64,000 nucleotides of DNA from the NCBI RefSeq assembly GCF_031127835.1, contig NZ_JARXHX010000002.1, positions 372,001 to 436,000 of the forward strand, given 5' to 3'. Within the stretch, counting starts at the first letter, position 1, and each line of letters opens with the position of its first letter. Below, piece by piece: positions 42,210 to 51,128 of the stretch. This stretch comes from Pelagicoccus sp. SDUM812002 (GTDB taxonomy: Bacteria > Verrucomicrobiota > Verrucomicrobiia > Opitutales > Opitutaceae). The notes beneath the pieces were generated by a model. The model did no database searches, had not been told where the DNA came from, and saw only the letters and a program-made list of their open reading frames with translations. Both the position numbers and the translations under genes were made by a program.

Positions 42210-42457
42210 GGATTAGAAGGCAGCACGGATAACGCCTTATCGCGTCCTACTTGTAGACTATGAGGCAATATCGCCTAGCCGAACTGGGATGTAGTCGCAA
42301 TGGAGGTCGAATTCTTAACTACATGGTTTAGGTGAGCACCACTCGGCCCGGGGAGTTTAGAGGCTAGCGCCTCGGAGGAAGTTCGGCTCTGTCGGACATT
42401 TGCGAACTAAACCGAATTTTTTTGTAACGCATATTAAGGAGTGGGGTTTCCTATGTC

Positions 42458-44902
42458 GTGACTTCCTTCGCCCTCCCTGCCTTCCGCCAGTGTCTACGCC
42501 GTTTGAAACGCGAGCGTGGTTTCTCTGCCACTGTCCTGCTGACCTTAGCTCTCTGTATCGGCGCCAACGTGGCGATGTTTGCCGTGATCGACGCTATTCT
42601 CCTAAGAGCCTTGCCTTTCGAGAAGAGCGAGCAGCTGGTAACGATGTTGAATTCTTATCCCGGAGCGGGCGCCCCGCGGATCGGGGCGTCGCTGCCGAAT
42701 TACTACGATCGGCGGGAGGGGATGGAATCGTTCGAGTCGCTGTCGATTTATCAAGGCGGCAGCGTGATCGTGGGTGAAGCGGGATCGCCGCAACGCGTAC
42801 GGCGCGATCGGGTTTCGGTCGAGTTTTTCGAGACCCTGGGAGTTCCACTGCTGATGGGTAATACTTTTACCGAGGAGCAAACGTTGTACGCGAATTCGAG
42901 CGTCGCGATCCTGACCCACGAGTATTGGCAGGATTATTTCAATGGGGACCCGAACGTGCTCGATCGGGAAATCATGGTAGATGGGCTTTCACATCGAGTC
43001 GTTGGAGTGCTGGGCCCGGGTTTCGAATTTCTAGACAGCAAAGCGAAGTTCTTTGGTCCGCTCGCATCTAATCTGGAAGATCGGGAAGTCGACCGCCGGC
43101 ACTCGAATAATGTGCGCATGTTTGCTCGCTTGAAGGACGGCGTCTCGGTGGAAGCGGCTCAAGACGAGATGAATCGGTACAATGAGCGGATGCTGGAGTC
43201 GGATCCCCATGCGGAGATGGTGACCAATGCAGGATTTGAAACGTTTGTGGTAAACTTGCACGAGGAGATCGTGAGGGAGGCGAAGCCGATTTTACTGATC
43301 CTGCAGGCAGGGGCCTTGTCTCTATTGATGATCGGCTGTGTGAACCTCGTAAACTTGCTGATGATTCGGGCAAAGGGTCGGGCAAAGGAAACCGCGGTGC
43401 GCCAAGCGCTCGGCGCGGGGCGTCGTGATCTGGCTCGGGAAACGCTTCTGGAGACAGTTACGCTGGCAGTTGTTGGCGGGTTGCTGGGGATCGCCGTAGG
43501 CGCAATCGGTATACGAATGTTGGAGACATTGGGTTCCGAGCAATTGCCTCTTGGGGCGAATGTCTCGCTGGATGGACGGGTTATGCTCGTTTCTGTTGTC
43601 GGTGCCTTGCTGGTGGGAGTCGCGTTGGCTGTGCCGATCGTTGCTCTGAATGCCCGCAGGAACTTGGCGCCGGCCCTGCAGGCTGAGTCGCGAACTGGAA
43701 CCGTTTCACGAGGGGCTCAGCGTGTGCGGCATGGCTTTATCGTGGTTCAAATCGCCTTAGCTTTCGCGTTGCTGGTCAGTGCGGGCTTGTTGGGGCTTAG
43801 CTTGCGCAAGGCGCTTCTAAACGATCCAGGCTTTGCGGCAGACGACGTTTTGACGGCCAGCATTTCATTGCCATGGAAAACGTATCCAGAACCTGAACCG
43901 CGCCAGGCGTTCCTTGAGCGTCTGCACAATGAGCTGGTGAACATACCCGGAGTTTCGGAAGTGGGCATGAGTAATTGTCTGCCGTTTAGCGGAAACGTGA
44001 GCAACAACGCCACAGTGGTCGAAGGAGTGGAACTGAAACCCGGAGAATCTCTGCGGGCCCACTGGGTTGGCTTTGGCTTTGGCGACTATTGGCAGAGTTT
44101 GGGCATTCCTCTGGTGGAAGGTCGTTACCTGAGTGCAGCGGACCAGAAAGGCGAGCAGCGTGTTTGTATGGTGGATACGGCGTTTGTGGAACGCTATTGG
44201 CCGGGAGAAAGCGCTCTGGGACGTCGCCTTGCGTCGAATGTCGAGCTGACGGAAGAGAACGCGATGACTATCGTGGGCGTGGTGGAGACGGTAACGCAAA
44301 ACGACCTAACTGAAGAGGTTTCCCAAGGGATGGTCTACATGCCATACAAGCTGCGTCCCCAGCAGTTCTTTTACGTTACGATGCAAACGCAGGTCTTGCC
44401 GGAGTCGGTGAGCGATGCGTTACGGGAGGTCGTGTTGAAGATCGATCCGGAGCTGCCGGTAGACGATGTGCGGCTTTTGCAGGATCGAATCGACGATAGC
44501 CTTTTGATTCGTCGATCTCCCGCGATCTTAGCGGGTATATTTGCGGGGGTGGCGCTGCTTTTGGCGGCGATCGGAACCTACGGCGTTTTGGCTTATGCGG
44601 TGGGGGAAAGGGTTCGCGAAATTGGTGTCCGCATGGCGATCGGAGCGCAGCCCGGCCAAGTGTTGCGTAGTTTCTTGCTGCTGGGCGCAGCCCTACTGTT
44701 GGGAGGTATCGCGCTGGGAGTAGCCGTCTCTTGGATTGCGGGACTCGGCATGAAGAGCGTGCTCTACGATGTCGTGCCCTACGATTTTGGTGTGTTGGCG
44801 GTCACGGCGCTCGCCCTGGCAGTTGTGGTTTTCTTTGCCAGCTACCTGCCGTCAAGCAAGGCGGCCCGGGTGTCGCCACTTGAGGCGATGCGCGAAGAAT
44901 AA
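42458..44902 (+). CDS. MacB/FtsX-type ABC transporter permease
   Basis: An 814-residue inner-membrane permease of the MacB/FtsX superfamily, resembling the ADOP permeases common in Acidobacteria and Verrucomicrobiota. An N-terminal helix (SATVLLTLALCIGANVAMFAVIDA) is followed by a large periplasmic MacB-like domain, three helices around residues 270-400 (LMIGCVNLVNLLMIRAKGRAKE and others), a second periplasmic domain with NNATVVEGVE, and a final three-helix FtsX block (GTYGVLAYAVGERVREIGVR). The gene starts at a GTG; an ATG 5 nt upstream is out of frame and hits a stop. No ATPase gene is adjacent, so its partner is encoded elsewhere or shared. Confidence 0.9.
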   Translation: MTSFALPAFRQCLRRLKRERGFSATVLLTLALCIGANVAMFAVIDAILLRALPFEKSEQLVTMLNSYPGAGAPRIGASLPNYYDRREGMESFESLSIYQGGSVIVGEAGSPQRVRRDRVSVEFFETLGVPLLMGNTFTEEQTLYANSSVAILTHEYWQDYFNGDPNVLDREIMVDGLSHRVVGVLGPGFEFLDSKAKFFGPLASNLEDREVDRRHSNNVRMFARLKDGVSVEAAQDEMNRYNERMLESDPHAEMVTNAGFETFVVNLHEEIVREAKPILLILQAGALSLLMIGCVNLVNLLMIRAKGRAKETAVRQALGAGRRDLARETLLETVTLAVVGGLLGIAVGAIGIRMLETLGSEQLPLGANVSLDGRVMLVSVVGALLVGVALAVPIVALNARRNLAPALQAESRTGTVSRGAQRVRHGFIVVQIALAFALLVSAGLLGLSLRKALLNDPGFAADDVLTASISLPWKTYPEPEPRQAFLERLHNELVNIPGVSEVGMSNCLPFSGNVSNNATVVEGVELKPGESLRAHWVGFGFGDYWQSLGIPLVEGRYLSAADQKGEQRVCMVDTAFVERYWPGESALGRRLASNVELTEENAMTIVGVVETVTQNDLTEEVSQGMVYMPYKLRPQQFFYVTMQTQVLPESVSDALREVVLKIDPELPVDDVRLLQDRIDDSLLIRRSPAILAGIFAGVALLLAAIGTYGVLAYAVGERVREIGVRMAIGAQPGQVLRSFLLLGAALLLGGIALGVAVSWIAGLGMKSVLYDVVPYDFGVLAVTALALAVVVFFASYLPSSKAARVSPLEAMREE

Positions 44903-45022
44903 CACGTTGTGAGGCGTTTATTTAGGAGGCGGATCATTTCTCGGAAAGGATGCGTTTTCTTCGACGAACAAGCTGCTTGGAATCCGTAAAGCCGAGCTAC
45001 TAAGTGGTTCTGAAAATCTCTT

Positions 45023-46285
45023 CTAATCGGCTGGTGTGATGGTGAAGGTACCTTCGATCACGATATCATCGCCGGCGAAAGAGAGGCTCGAGTTCTCGTC
45101 ACGGATATAAACGTTGCCTTCGTTGCCCTCGCTTCTGTCGAGGTAGAATTGGATAGCGTTGGAGATGGGCTGGTAGGGGTTGTTGCTGGGGAATTGGACC
45201 CGCAACTGGGTGCGTGTTTCACTGATTTCGATCCAGTCGAGGTACACGCCAAAGTCAGTGGAGTCGTTCGCGTTGTAGGTTCCGACTAGGCTGGGTTCAA
45301 TTTTTATGACCTCCACGAAGGTGTTTTGCCCGTCAGGACTTTCGATGCGGATTTCGTCAATGATGCCACTCATGTCGGAAACGATACGCCGGGTTGTGTC
45401 GAATCTAACGAACTCAGGACCGTTTACGGGCATCAAGTCGACAGCGGGATCAGCTGCGTCTGAATCGATAGAAGGGAGAACGTGTTGAACCTCGGTCCAA
45501 GTATCGAGATCGTCGCTTGTGAATACGCTATATTCGTTGAGAGGGACATAGGGCGTGGATACCGTGATCTTTTCCGAGCTCGTATTTGCGATCTGGATTT
45601 CGCTCTGCACTTCTTTTCCGAAAAGCGGGATGCTAGGATCGAAGTGGTTCGCGTAGAGTGTCGGATCGAAGGCCTCGGCTGCCTCGCCGATGCGGAGGAT
45701 GTCGACCGAGTTGATTACCACCGGAGTGTTCAAGGAGTTGTTGTTGTTACTGCCTGCGTTCGGCAAGATACCAATGGCTCTGACGACCGCGATTCCCTCG
45801 ACCACCTTACCAAAGACATTGTGGATTCCGTCTAGATTGGGAGTGGCGTCGAGAGTGACGAAGAATTGGCTGCCGTTTGTATTGGCGCCGCTATTCGCCA
45901 TGGAGAGGATTCCTTCGGCATCGTGGATGAGATCAGGATGGACTTCGTCGGGCCAATCGTAGCCTGGACCGCCAGTGCCATCGCCCTCTGGGTCTCCCCC
46001 TTGAATTACGAAGCTGGGAACGGCTCGGTGGAAGGTGAGACCGTCGTAGAAATTGGAGTAAACGGGATTGGTGGAGCCGCTTTCGTAGTGGGGAAGGGTG
46101 CCTTCGGCTAGCCCAACGAAATTGGCGCTGGAGAGGGGAGCTTTCTGGAAATAAAGCTGGGTGGTGAAGGTCCCTTTGTCCGTGTCGAAAATGGCGTAGA
46201 GTCCGTCAGCGGTCGGGGTGGCGACGAGCCCAGTGGACAGTATTGAGAGGCTAAGGGCGGCAGAAAGGGCTTTTTTTGAAATCAC
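45023..46285 (-). CDS. Exported cyclophilin-type peptidyl-prolyl isomerase
   Basis: A 420-residue protein with a signal peptide (ALSAALSLSILSTGLVATPT). Residues about 30-210 form a cyclophilin domain, with the active-site stretches YDGLTFHRAVPSFVIQGGDP, GILSMANSGANTNGSQFFVTL and GIHNVFGKVVEG (FHR, Q-F-F and H residues of the catalytic pocket present). The C-terminal 200 residues are beta-rich, with a sequence unlike the isomerase domain (VPLNEYSVFTSDDLDTWTE), probably an accessory module. It would fold proteins in the periplasm or outside the cell. It is monocistronic. Confidence 0.9.
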   Translation of the reverse strand: MISKKALSAALSLSILSTGLVATPTADGLYAIFDTDKGTFTTQLYFQKAPLSSANFVGLAEGTLPHYESGSTNPVYSNFYDGLTFHRAVPSFVIQGGDPEGDGTGGPGYDWPDEVHPDLIHDAEGILSMANSGANTNGSQFFVTLDATPNLDGIHNVFGKVVEGIAVVRAIGILPNAGSNNNNSLNTPVVINSVDILRIGEAAEAFDPTLYANHFDPSIPLFGKEVQSEIQIANTSSEKITVSTPYVPLNEYSVFTSDDLDTWTEVQHVLPSIDSDAADPAVDLMPVNGPEFVRFDTTRRIVSDMSGIIDEIRIESPDGQNTFVEVIKIEPSLVGTYNANDSTDFGVYLDWIEISETRTQLRVQFPSNNPYQPISNAIQFYLDRSEGNEGNVYIRDENSSLSFAGDDIVIEGTFTITPAD

Positions 46286-46606
46286 TTGGTAAGATAGGAG
46301 TTCGTGTTTGGGTCGCCGGTTTTTGGCGGGTGACTCCTTTTTTACGAGCTTCTTTCTCTTTTGGGTTCAGGAAAGTGCGGATTTCTTGGGTATGTGGAGG
46401 AACGGTCTCTAGGCCCTATAGCCTGTGAGTTCTCTCGCAGCATCCGCGGCGACGGCGTCGCAAGGGCTTCAGGATTGCAGATGGGTGACCGAGTTGCTTG
46501 GCCGCTGGGCTTGCCAGTTGAAAATGGCCGACCACCCGAAAAATGTTGTCACGGAGAACTGCAACCTCAGTCGATAGCACGTCAATTGCGCCCCGGCGGA
46601 TCGCTT
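46286..46606. other. Intergenic region, nothing identified
   Basis: About 320 nt between the divergently placed cyclophilin gene and the downstream end of the next minus-strand gene. A plus-strand ORF crosses it but has no family-like composition. No terminator or repeat is seen. Confidence 0.4.
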
Positions 46607-47068
46607 TTAGCTAGCGAGCTGGAGGCACTGGGGCAGACGGTGCTGCATTTGTTCCACGGCGAAAAGGTACTCTTTGATGCGCCATTCGCGCCAGGACCGA
46701 GCGTATCGGCGAGTCCAGTCTGCGGCGATTTGGTTGCGATCATGGTTGCCTAGCTCCCCTTGGATCCAGATCTCAGATTCAATTTCTTGGATCTGGTCGA
46801 GTGTCTCGGCAATACGATCCACGATGCCGTTTTGCACGACTAGGAGCTTGGCGATCGCGACTAGGTTTTCGTTATCGGTTGGATCTTCGAGGAGTTCGAT
46901 AAATTCGCTCCGTTTCTCGCTGTAGAAGCGTTCGAGGGCGTCGAGGTGGCGGTGGAGGCGACCGGATTGCCAGAGTTGTTCCAGCTGCCGTCTCTCGTGG
47001 GCTTGCGGCTGGAGACGTGCATCGATGCTGATGTGGAGACGGCGAAATTTTTCGGAAATCTGTACCAT
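46607..47068 (-). CDS. Hypothetical helical protein
   Basis: A 153-residue protein rich in Glu, Arg, Leu and Gln, with long helical stretches (LHRHLDALERFYSEKRSEFIE and VDRIAETLDQIQEIESEI) suggesting a coiled-coil or helical bundle. The ORF starts with ATG at 47068 (MVQISEKFRRLHIS). There is no signal peptide and no recognised domain. Coding is supported by its length and clean composition. It is isolated, and its role cannot be inferred from its neighbours. Confidence 0.55.
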   Translation of the reverse strand: MVQISEKFRRLHISIDARLQPQAHERRQLEQLWQSGRLHRHLDALERFYSEKRSEFIELLEDPTDNENLVAIAKLLVVQNGIVDRIAETLDQIQEIESEIWIQGELGNHDRNQIAADWTRRYARSWREWRIKEYLFAVEQMQHRLPQCLQLAS

Positions 47069-47422
47069 GGGTTTTGTGGGTTTAATTGGGGCTATCTCAC
47101 CTGTTAGTGAAGATAGCTAATTGATCGGATTTCGCAGGTGCTTAGGTTGCATTAGAGGGCCCCGTGGCGTCTTTGGCGCTTGCTTTACAGTAGGCTGGGG
47201 ATTTTCGCTGCGATCGCTCGGGGTGTGTTCCTTGTACTCGAGAGGCGTTCTCTCTGGTTGGTCCCTTGGGGAGCTTTCGGGCCCCGGTTTACATTCTAGC
47301 TAGCTAGATGTGTATGTGCTCGTCTCCCGATGGAACGAATTAGGCGGATATTCGATTTCAGGCAGCGGCTGAGGCTGCAGCGGGGAAGGTGGCAGGCTGA
47401 TTCGAACGCGTTAAATCTTGGC
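47069..47422. other. Intergenic region, nothing identified
   Basis: About 350 nt with no convincing ORF, tRNA or terminator. It lies between two minus-strand genes, so it should hold the promoter of the helical protein, but no clear hexamers stand out. Confidence 0.4.
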
Positions 47423-48736
47423 TCATTTGTCGGTCATAGGGGAGGCCCAAGCAAGCCAGATGGCGGCGGTCCAGGTGAAGTGGTTGCCACCGGAGCCTTT
47501 GCCGGTGATGGGGTCGAAGTATTCGTAGAAGCCGGAGTCTTGGATGACTTTTCGGGTGTCGAGGCGGATGCGTTCGGCTTTTTCGTGGAAGCCGTATTCG
47601 GCGAGGCCGCGGGCGATGAGGTAGTTGACGATGGCCCAGGTGGGTCCGCGCCAGTAGCGTTGGGAGTCGAATTTGGGGTGTGCGGGATCGAAGGAGGGGA
47701 TTGAGTAGGGGGCGGCGTCGAGAATGCGGGAGAGGGTGCGTTGGAGGGTGGCGTCGCGCTTGGAGCGGGTGATGCCGGCGTAGTAGGAGAGGAAGGCGAC
47801 GGAGGAGACGCCGTCGGCGAATTTGCCGGTGCGCAGGTCGCGGGCGGAGTAGGCGCCGAGCTCTTCGTTCCAGAGGGTGTCGGCGGCGATTTGGTTGCGG
47901 CGGAGCCATTTGTCGATTTCGCGGCCGGAGTCGCGGGCGCCGAGGTAGCGGGCGAGGGCGCGGAGGTCTCGGTCGGCGCGGGCGAGGATGAAGGTGATGC
48001 CGGGGTCGGCGACGGCGAAGGGGCCTTCGCGGGTGATGTGGGTGTGGTCCCATCCGCAGTCGCGGCCGTATTCGACGAGTTTGATGTAGCGGTCGTATTG
48101 GGCGTTGGTGGGGCGCATGTGGGCGTCGACGTGGCCGAGGTCTTTGCGTTGGTAGGGGGTGACGCCGGTGGGGTCGACGTTGTCGAGGGCTTCATCCCAG
48201 TCGGGGGAGTTGTCGCGTCCGGATTCCCATGGGTGGGTGACGGCGATGGCGGAACCTCCGGAGATGACGCGCATGGTGTGGAACCAGCGGTGCCAGCGCA
48301 TGAGGCGTGGGAAGAGGCGGCGGAGGCGTTCTTCGCCGAGGGCGGGATTTTTCTCGTAGAGGTCGCGCACGATGGTGGCGGCGACGGGGGGCTGGGAGCA
48401 GCCGGAGGTGGCGACGTCGTGGGTGCCTTGCCAGACTTTGGGCCCGGGGAAGTAGGAGGGGGAATCTTTGCGGAAGACGATGTGGGCGGCCATGCCGTTT
48501 TTCCATTGGCCTTGGAAGAGGGATTCGACTTCGGTCCAGGCGCGGTCGAGGTCGATCTCGGAGAAGCCGAGGGCGACGAACATGGAGTCCCAATTCCACT
48601 GGTAGGGGTAGAGGCCTTTGGTGGGCAGGGTGTAGTCGCCCCATGAGTTTTCGCGGAGGATCTCGATGGCGCGTTTGTCGAGGTCGACGGGTTTTGGCGG
48701 TGGCGGAGCGTCTTCTTCTTCTGGGAGGATTTTCAT
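47423..48736 (-). CDS. GH63-like glycoside hydrolase (mannosyl/glucosylglycerate hydrolase type)
   Basis: A 437-residue (alpha/alpha)6 barrel enzyme. The N-terminal YPYQWNWDSMFVALGFSEID and the central THPWESGRDNSPDWDEA are typical of mannosylglycerate/glucosylglycerate hydrolases and other GH63 members; the Asp of WDS and downstream acidic residues would be the catalytic pair. The C-terminal FDSQRYWRGPTWAIVNYLIARGL and GKGSGGNHFTWTAAIWLAWA complete the fold. It has no signal peptide and so is probably cytoplasmic, releasing glycerate and a hexose from a compatible solute, as a marine cell might need on osmotic downshift. Very high GC at third positions gives long open frames on both strands, which are not real genes. 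Confidence 0.85.
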   Translation of the reverse strand: MKILPEEEDAPPPPKPVDLDKRAIEILRENSWGDYTLPTKGLYPYQWNWDSMFVALGFSEIDLDRAWTEVESLFQGQWKNGMAAHIVFRKDSPSYFPGPKVWQGTHDVATSGCSQPPVAATIVRDLYEKNPALGEERLRRLFPRLMRWHRWFHTMRVISGGSAIAVTHPWESGRDNSPDWDEALDNVDPTGVTPYQRKDLGHVDAHMRPTNAQYDRYIKLVEYGRDCGWDHTHITREGPFAVADPGITFILARADRDLRALARYLGARDSGREIDKWLRRNQIAADTLWNEELGAYSARDLRTGKFADGVSSVAFLSYYAGITRSKRDATLQRTLSRILDAAPYSIPSFDPAHPKFDSQRYWRGPTWAIVNYLIARGLAEYGFHEKAERIRLDTRKVIQDSGFYEYFDPITGKGSGGNHFTWTAAIWLAWASPMTDK

Positions 48737-49289
48737 ACGGAGCGCGCGACCAGGTTTTTGATAGGAGGGTTTTCGTTGGTCGCGAGCTTGGGGTGAGCAG
48801 GGTCTGCGCCGGATGGGTGGGCGCTCGATTTTGGGCGCGGGGAGGGGCGAGGGATTGTTTTCTTTGGCGCAGATGAACGCGGATTTTTTTTGGGAGAAAA
48901 TTGGAGAAGCTCTGATGAGCTTTTTGTGGAGGGCAGTCTCGGCCTACGCCGAATGGCTTTGGACGACACGTGATGACTGCTAGGGGGAGCTGATTGTGTT
49001 TCGTTTAACCCCCAATATGCAGAAGTGACAAAAAGGGGGAGTGGTGTTGGTCGGATTTTTTGGTTCATCACCAAACGCAGTGGAGATTGCTGTTCGGTCA
49101 AAACGGAGAATTTCTTCTTGCCTCGCGGCGTGGCGCGAGCGCCAGCCCTACGCTTGAGTCTGGTCAGAGGTATTTCCCGCAAAATGGTGATGAACCTGAT
49201 TTTTTTGGGGATTTGGGCTCTGCGGACGGGGTGGGGATTCGACTGGGCTCACCCTTTGGCAAGAACCGGTCCCTCCTGAGGCTGGGATG
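48737..49289. other. Intergenic region, nothing identified
   Basis: About 550 nt between the GH63-type gene and the ABC exporter. A minus-strand ORF in it (to about 49182) is Pro/Ser/Lys-rich and low in complexity, so I do not call it. No repeat or RNA-like structure is convincing. Confidence 0.4.
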
Positions 49290-51128
49290 CTAGGCTAGGA
49301 ATTGTTCGTAGAGGCGGGCGTATTGGCCGTCTTGGGCGAGGAGTTGTTGGTGGGTGCCGCGTTCGATGATTTTGCCGTGGTCGATGACGAGGACGAGGGA
49401 GGCTTCGCGGATGGTGGAGAGGCGGTGGGCGACGACGAAGCTGGTGCGGCCGGCGAGGAGGCGGGTCATGGCTTTTTGGAGGCGGGCTTCGGTGAGGGCG
49501 TCGATGGAGCTGGTGGCTTCGTCGAGGACGAGGAGACGGGGTTTGGCGAGCATGGCTCGGGCGAAGCAGACGAGCTGGCGCTGGCCGAGGGAGAGGGAGG
49601 CGCCGCGTTCGCCGACGCTGGTGTGGAGGCCGTTGGAGAGGTTGGAGAGGAGGTCGGCGCAGTCGAGGTCGGCGAGGACTTGCTGGACTTCGGCCTCGGT
49701 GGCTGAGGGGCGGGGGAGGCGGATGTTGTCGAGCACGCTGCCGCTGAAGAGGATGTTTTGCTGGGTGACCATACCCATTTGCTGGTGCAGGGATTCGGAG
49801 GTGATGCTGTGGATATCGCGGCCGTCGATTTCGATGGTGCCGGAGTCGGCGAGGTAGAATTTGGTGACGAGATTGAGGATGGAGCTTTTGCCGCTACCGG
49901 TGTGGCCGACGAGGGCGATGGATTGGCCGGGGGCGGCTTCGAAGTTGATGCCGCTGAGGACGGGCTGCTGGGGGACGTAGCTGAAGGTGACGTCGCGGAA
50001 GGAGACGCGGACACCGGTTTGGTTTTCGGGGCGAGGGAGGTCGGTGGCTTCGGGGCGGTCGGACCAGTCGGGCTTGCGGTCGATGAGCTTGAAGACACGC
50101 TCGGCTCCGGCCATAGCGATGAGGGCTTGGTTGTATTGATTTCCCAATACTTGGATGGGGGCGAAGAAGATGTTGGCGAGGAAGAAGAAGCGGATGAGGT
50201 CGGCCATTTCCATGCCGCCGCCGAGGGTGCTCCAGCCGCCGATGAGCAGGAGGAGGGCGATGAAGAATTGGCTGTTGAGCTCGAGCAGAGGGATGAGGAC
50301 GGCGGAGGTGCGGGCGAGGGCGATGTTGTAGCGGGCGTGGTCGGCTATGAGTTCGCGGAAGAGGCCTGCGTTGGTCTTTTCGCGGGCGAAGCCTTGGGTG
50401 ACACGGATGCCGTTGACGGATTCGGCGAGGTTGGCGGTGACGCGGCTGAAGCTTTCTTGGGCTTGGCGGGAGTATTCGCTGAGGCGGTCGCGGAATTTTT
50501 GGTTGAGGTACCAGAGGATGGGGGCGAGGCAGGCGACGACGCCGAAGAGAGTGAGATCGGTCAGGGCCATGAGGATGGCGGCGGTGAGCATTTGGCCGAT
50601 TTGGACGATGGATACGAAGAAGACGTCTTGGATGCCGACGCGCAGGGTTTGCACGTCGGACGTCATGCGGCCGATGATGGAACCGACTTTGACGCGGTGG
50701 AAGAAGGACATGGGCTGGCGCTGCATGGAGTCGTAGACTTGGCTGCGCAGTTGGGAGACGACGGACTCGCCCAGCTCTTGGGCGTAGCGTTGGCGGAAGT
50801 GGAAGAGGAAGTCGGTGAAGAAGGCGAAGACGAGGTAGGCGGCGACGGACCAGAAGAGGAAATTGGAATCTCCGTCGGTGATGGGGCCGGCGATGATGGA
50901 GCCGACCATCCAAGGCAGGAGGGGGAGCTGGATGGCGCGGATGAAGGTGAGGACGATGAGGGCGTTCCGTTTTCCGGATACGGCTTTGGTGTAGCCGAAG
51001 AGGCGGCGGATGAGGCCCCACTCGAGTGGCTTGGCGGCGACCTCTGGCTCTTCGTCGCGTTGGCGGACGACGAGTCCCAGCTCGCGGGGGGAGCGTTGTT
51101 GGCCGCGGGGCGAGGGTGCTTGATTCAT
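49290..51128 (-). CDS. ABC exporter half-transporter, catalytic subunit
   Basis: A 612-residue exporter (six-helix membrane domain plus ATPase) starting MNQAPSPRGQQRSP at 51128, which overlaps the partner's stop as ATGA. The frame remains open far upstream, but only because of base composition. The ATPase has Walker A VGHTGSGKSS, Walker B LLVLDEATSSID with the catalytic Glu present, signature LSLGQ (deviating from LSGGQ) and H-loop VVAHRLST. With the partner it fits the heterodimeric exporter pattern in which one ATP site is degenerate. Likely exports a lipid, peptide or drug. Confidence 0.92.
   Translation of the reverse strand: MNQAPSPRGQQRSPRELGLVVRQRDEEPEVAAKPLEWGLIRRLFGYTKAVSGKRNALIVLTFIRAIQLPLLPWMVGSIIAGPITDGDSNFLFWSVAAYLVFAFFTDFLFHFRQRYAQELGESVVSQLRSQVYDSMQRQPMSFFHRVKVGSIIGRMTSDVQTLRVGIQDVFFVSIVQIGQMLTAAILMALTDLTLFGVVACLAPILWYLNQKFRDRLSEYSRQAQESFSRVTANLAESVNGIRVTQGFAREKTNAGLFRELIADHARYNIALARTSAVLIPLLELNSQFFIALLLLIGGWSTLGGGMEMADLIRFFFLANIFFAPIQVLGNQYNQALIAMAGAERVFKLIDRKPDWSDRPEATDLPRPENQTGVRVSFRDVTFSYVPQQPVLSGINFEAAPGQSIALVGHTGSGKSSILNLVTKFYLADSGTIEIDGRDIHSITSESLHQQMGMVTQQNILFSGSVLDNIRLPRPSATEAEVQQVLADLDCADLLSNLSNGLHTSVGERGASLSLGQRQLVCFARAMLAKPRLLVLDEATSSIDALTEARLQKAMTRLLAGRTSFVVAHRLSTIREASLVLVIDHGKIIERGTHQQLLAQDGQYARLYEQFLA

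Noticed and set aside
42210-42457. Possible riboswitch before the MacB-like permease gene
   Set aside because: The region has some GC-rich inverted pieces but no match to a riboswitch core that I can recognise.
46361-46753. Plus-strand ORF of 130 codons in the gap before the helical protein
   Set aside because: It overlaps the helical protein in antisense, has no recognisable composition and no ribosome site.
47741-48646. Long plus-strand ORF opposite the GH63-type gene
   Set aside because: Gly/Val/Ala/Asp-rich composition without motifs; it is the antisense of the true gene, whose catalytic motifs are clear.
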